Assembly: GCA_903934745.1 (NCBI GenBank) | Contig: CAIZOZ010000563.1 | Coordinates: 1 to 13,886, forward strand | Direction of reading: 5' to 3' | Source: an uncultured cyanobacterium | GTDB lineage: Bacteria; Cyanobacteriota; Cyanobacteriia; PCC-6307; Cyanobiaceae | DNA: 13,886 nt | Shown: positions 12,682-13,886 of the stretch, piece after piece | Layout: each line of letters begins with the position of its first letter | Numbering within the stretch: position 1 is the stretch's first letter | Program-made: the position numbers and the translations under genes | The notes under the pieces: model-generated | Told to the model about the DNA's origin: nothing | Databases searched by the model: none | Seen by the model: only the letters and a program-made list of their open reading frames with translations

Positions 12682-13428
12682 ATGGCCAGCCTCGGCGTCA
12701 ACATCGATCACATCGCCAACGTGCGTCAGGCCCGACGCACCGTCGAACCGGATCCGGTCAGCTACGCCCTGCTGGCGGAACTGGGCGGTGCCGACGGCAT
12801 CACCGTGCATCTGCGCGAAGACCGGCGCCATATCCAGGACCGGGACGTGGAGCTGTTGCGGGCCACGGTGCGCTCCCGGCTCAATCTCGAGATGGCTGCC
12901 ACCGCCGAGATGGAGGCGATCGCCCTGCGCCTGCGGCCGGACATGGTCACCCTGGTGCCGGAACAGCGCCAGGAGGTGACCACCGAGGGCGGCCTCGACG
13001 TGGCCTCACAGGCGGATGGCCTGGCGGAGCTGGTCGGCCGCCTGCAGGCGGCGGGCATCGGCGTCAGCCTGTTCGTCGATGCCGATCCGGCCCAGCTGGC
13101 TGCCTGCTGCGCCACCGGTAGCCGCTGGGTGGAACTGCACACCGGCCGCTACGCCGAAGCCGAATGGTCGCAGCAGCCGCAGCAACTGGCGCGGCTGATC
13201 GAGGGCACCGCCATCGCCCGCTCCCTCGGCCTGCGGGTGAACGCCGGCCATGGCCTCACCTATCAGAACGTGGAGCCGATTGCCGCGATCGAGGGCATGG
13301 AGGAACTGAACATCGGCCACACGATCGTGGCCCGGGCCCTGGCGGTGGGTCTGGAGACGGCGGTGCGGCAGATGAAGGCGCTGGTTCAGAATCCCCGCCG
13401 CGACCCCCTGTTCGGCCAGCGTCCATGA
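12682..13428 (+). CDS. pdxJ: pyridoxine 5'-phosphate synthase
   Basis: Condenses 3-amino-2-oxopropyl phosphate with 1-deoxy-D-xylulose 5-phosphate to make pyridoxine 5'-phosphate, the ring-closing step of the DXP-dependent vitamin B6 pathway. The 248-residue TIM-barrel protein has all the family blocks: GVNIDHIANVRQARRT at the start, HLREDRRHI near 43-51, LNLEMA, PDMVTLVPE, VELHTGRYAE, the glycine loop VNAGHGLTYQNV, and the final ELNIGHTIVARAL. The start is fixed by the conserved N-terminus (MASLGVNIDH). The stop overlaps the ycf54 start as ATGA, so the two are co-translated. The upstream 135-base spacer to the acyltransferase is divergent and must hold its promoter, but no strong one is visible. 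GC is high: 42 of 60 bases at 12841-12900. Confidence 0.97.
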   Translation: MASLGVNIDHIANVRQARRTVEPDPVSYALLAELGGADGITVHLREDRRHIQDRDVELLRATVRSRLNLEMAATAEMEAIALRLRPDMVTLVPEQRQEVTTEGGLDVASQADGLAELVGRLQAAGIGVSLFVDADPAQLAACCATGSRWVELHTGRYAEAEWSQQPQQLARLIEGTAIARSLGLRVNAGHGLTYQNVEPIAAIEGMEELNIGHTIVARALAVGLETAVRQMKALVQNPRRDPLFGQRP

Positions 13429-13745
13429 GCACCTTCCACTTCATTGCGGCCAGTGAGGCCTTCCTCTGCGAAGAGGAGCCGCTGGAGGAGGTGCTGCGCG
13501 AGCGGATCCGCAACTACGGCGAACAGCAGCGCCCGATCGATTTCTGGCTGGTGCGCCGGCCGGCTTTTCTCGAGGCCCCCGAGCTGGGCGCCCTGGCCCA
13601 GGCCGTGCCGCGGCCGGCTGCGGCCGTGGTGTCGAGCGATGAAAAGTTCATCACCTTTTTGAAGCTGCGGCTGGAATTCGTCGCCCGCGGCCGTTTCGAA
13701 GCCCCCTCCGCCACCATCCCCTCCGCCCAGGCCAGTCTGGAGTGA
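13425..13745 (+). CDS. ycf54: Ycf54 (DUF2488) accessory protein of the MgPME oxidative cyclase
   Basis: A 106-residue soluble protein needed in cyanobacteria and plants for stable, active Mg-protoporphyrin IX monomethyl ester cyclase, which forms the fifth ring of chlorophyll. Family blocks seen are FHFIAASEAFLCEEEPLEEVLRER, then IDFWLVRRPAFLEAPEL, then PAAAVVSSDEKFITFLKLRLEFV. These track the Synechocystis Ycf54 sequence closely. It starts inside the pdxJ stop (ATGA). The frame is open further upstream within pdxJ, but this ATG gives exactly the family length. Its presence is the clearest evidence that the host is an oxygenic phototroph. Confidence 0.95.
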   Translation: MSTFHFIAASEAFLCEEEPLEEVLRERIRNYGEQQRPIDFWLVRRPAFLEAPELGALAQAVPRPAAAVVSSDEKFITFLKLRLEFVARGRFEAPSATIPSAQASLE

Positions 13746-13766
13746 GGGCCCGGGGAGGGAGTCCAG

Positions 13767-13810
13767 GCTGGCTGCAGCCCTCAACCCAGAGTCAGAGCCA
13801 GCATTTTCTT
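13767..13810 (+). terminator. likely intrinsic terminator of pdxJ-ycf54
   Basis: GCTGGCT (13767-13773) is perfectly inverted by AGCCAGC (13796-13802) and is followed at once by the T-rich ATTTTCTT. It lies 21 bases after the ycf54 stop. The 22-base loop is long, which lowers confidence. Confidence 0.45.
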
Positions 13811-13837
13811 GACTTAACACCGCACCCGCCCGGCGGC

Positions 13838-13871
13838 TCAGAACAAGCCCAGAATCAGAACAAGCCCAGAA
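13838..13871. repeat. perfect 17-bp tandem repeat, two copies
   Basis: TCAGAACAAGCCCAGAA occurs at 13838-13854 and again at 13855-13871 with no spacer. It lies downstream of the ycf54 terminator candidate and just inside the right window edge, so more copies could not extend far before 13886 but might recur beyond it. No gene is attached to it in the window. Confidence 0.9.
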
Positions 13872-13886
13872 AACGCTTGCGTGCCG

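Noticed and set aside
13164..13424. N-terminal extension of ycf54 into pdxJ
   Set aside because: Out-of-frame reading of pdxJ; the family length and the ATGA overlap support the start at 13425.
1..13886. tRNA, rRNA, CRISPR arrays, insertion sequences or integrase genes
   Set aside because: No cloverleaf-like segments, spaced identical repeats, transposase motifs or terminal inverted repeats were seen when reading both strands.

Overview
The window is a chromosomal piece of a GC-rich unicellular cyanobacterium of the Synechococcus/Cyanobium type. The main evidence is a ycf54 homologue, an accessory protein of the chlorophyll-pathway MgPME oxidative cyclase found only in oxygenic phototrophs. 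It lies next to pdxJ and a cyanobacterial-type CGFS glutaredoxin/BolA pair. Species identity is inferred from gene content and protein character; no search was run.

Layout. (1) 1-1086, minus strand: a tightly packed folate operon, folB then folK, followed by a HAD phosphatase cut by the window edge. FolK and the HAD gene overlap as TGATG. (2) 1087-1551: divergent spacer with a 14-bp tandem duplication. (3) 1552-8882, plus strand: a four-gene secretion operon. It encodes a TolC-like outer-membrane channel, a HlyD-like periplasmic adaptor, and two large ABC exporter subunits. The genes overlap by a few bases or are 4 bases apart. The two ABC proteins and the adaptor match the 'NHLM' (nitrile-hydratase-leader microcin) export family. 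(4) 8883-9248: spacer with an inverted repeat and only tiny ORFs. (5) 9249-10028, minus: an OmpR/PhoB-type regulator whose receiver lacks the phospho-acceptor aspartate. (6) 10326-10592, plus: a small conserved-looking hypothetical gene. (7) 10608-12546, minus: plsC-like acyltransferase, a secreted helical-repeat protein, bolA and a monothiol glutaredoxin, in transcription order. (8) 12682-13745, plus: pdxJ-ycf54, followed by a likely terminator and a perfect 17-bp tandem repeat.

The most interesting part is the secretion operon. Its first ABC subunit carries an N-terminal C39 peptidase-like domain, but the catalytic Cys is Ser, the catalytic His is Arg and the oxyanion Gln is Glu; only the Asp remains. 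Both ATPase domains look intact. This therefore looks like a complete envelope-spanning (type I-like) exporter that has lost leader-peptide cleavage. No precursor peptide or modification enzyme is recognisable in the window, so its cargo is unknown. Base composition within the operon (for example 32% GC in one 60-base sample of the adaptor gene, against 70% in pdxJ) suggests an origin different from the flanking housekeeping genes.

Other oddities: the acyltransferase is frameshifted at a run of nine G; FolK lacks one of its two magnesium-binding aspartates; and the spacer before the small hypothetical gene has four GATC-centred repeats about one helical turn apart.
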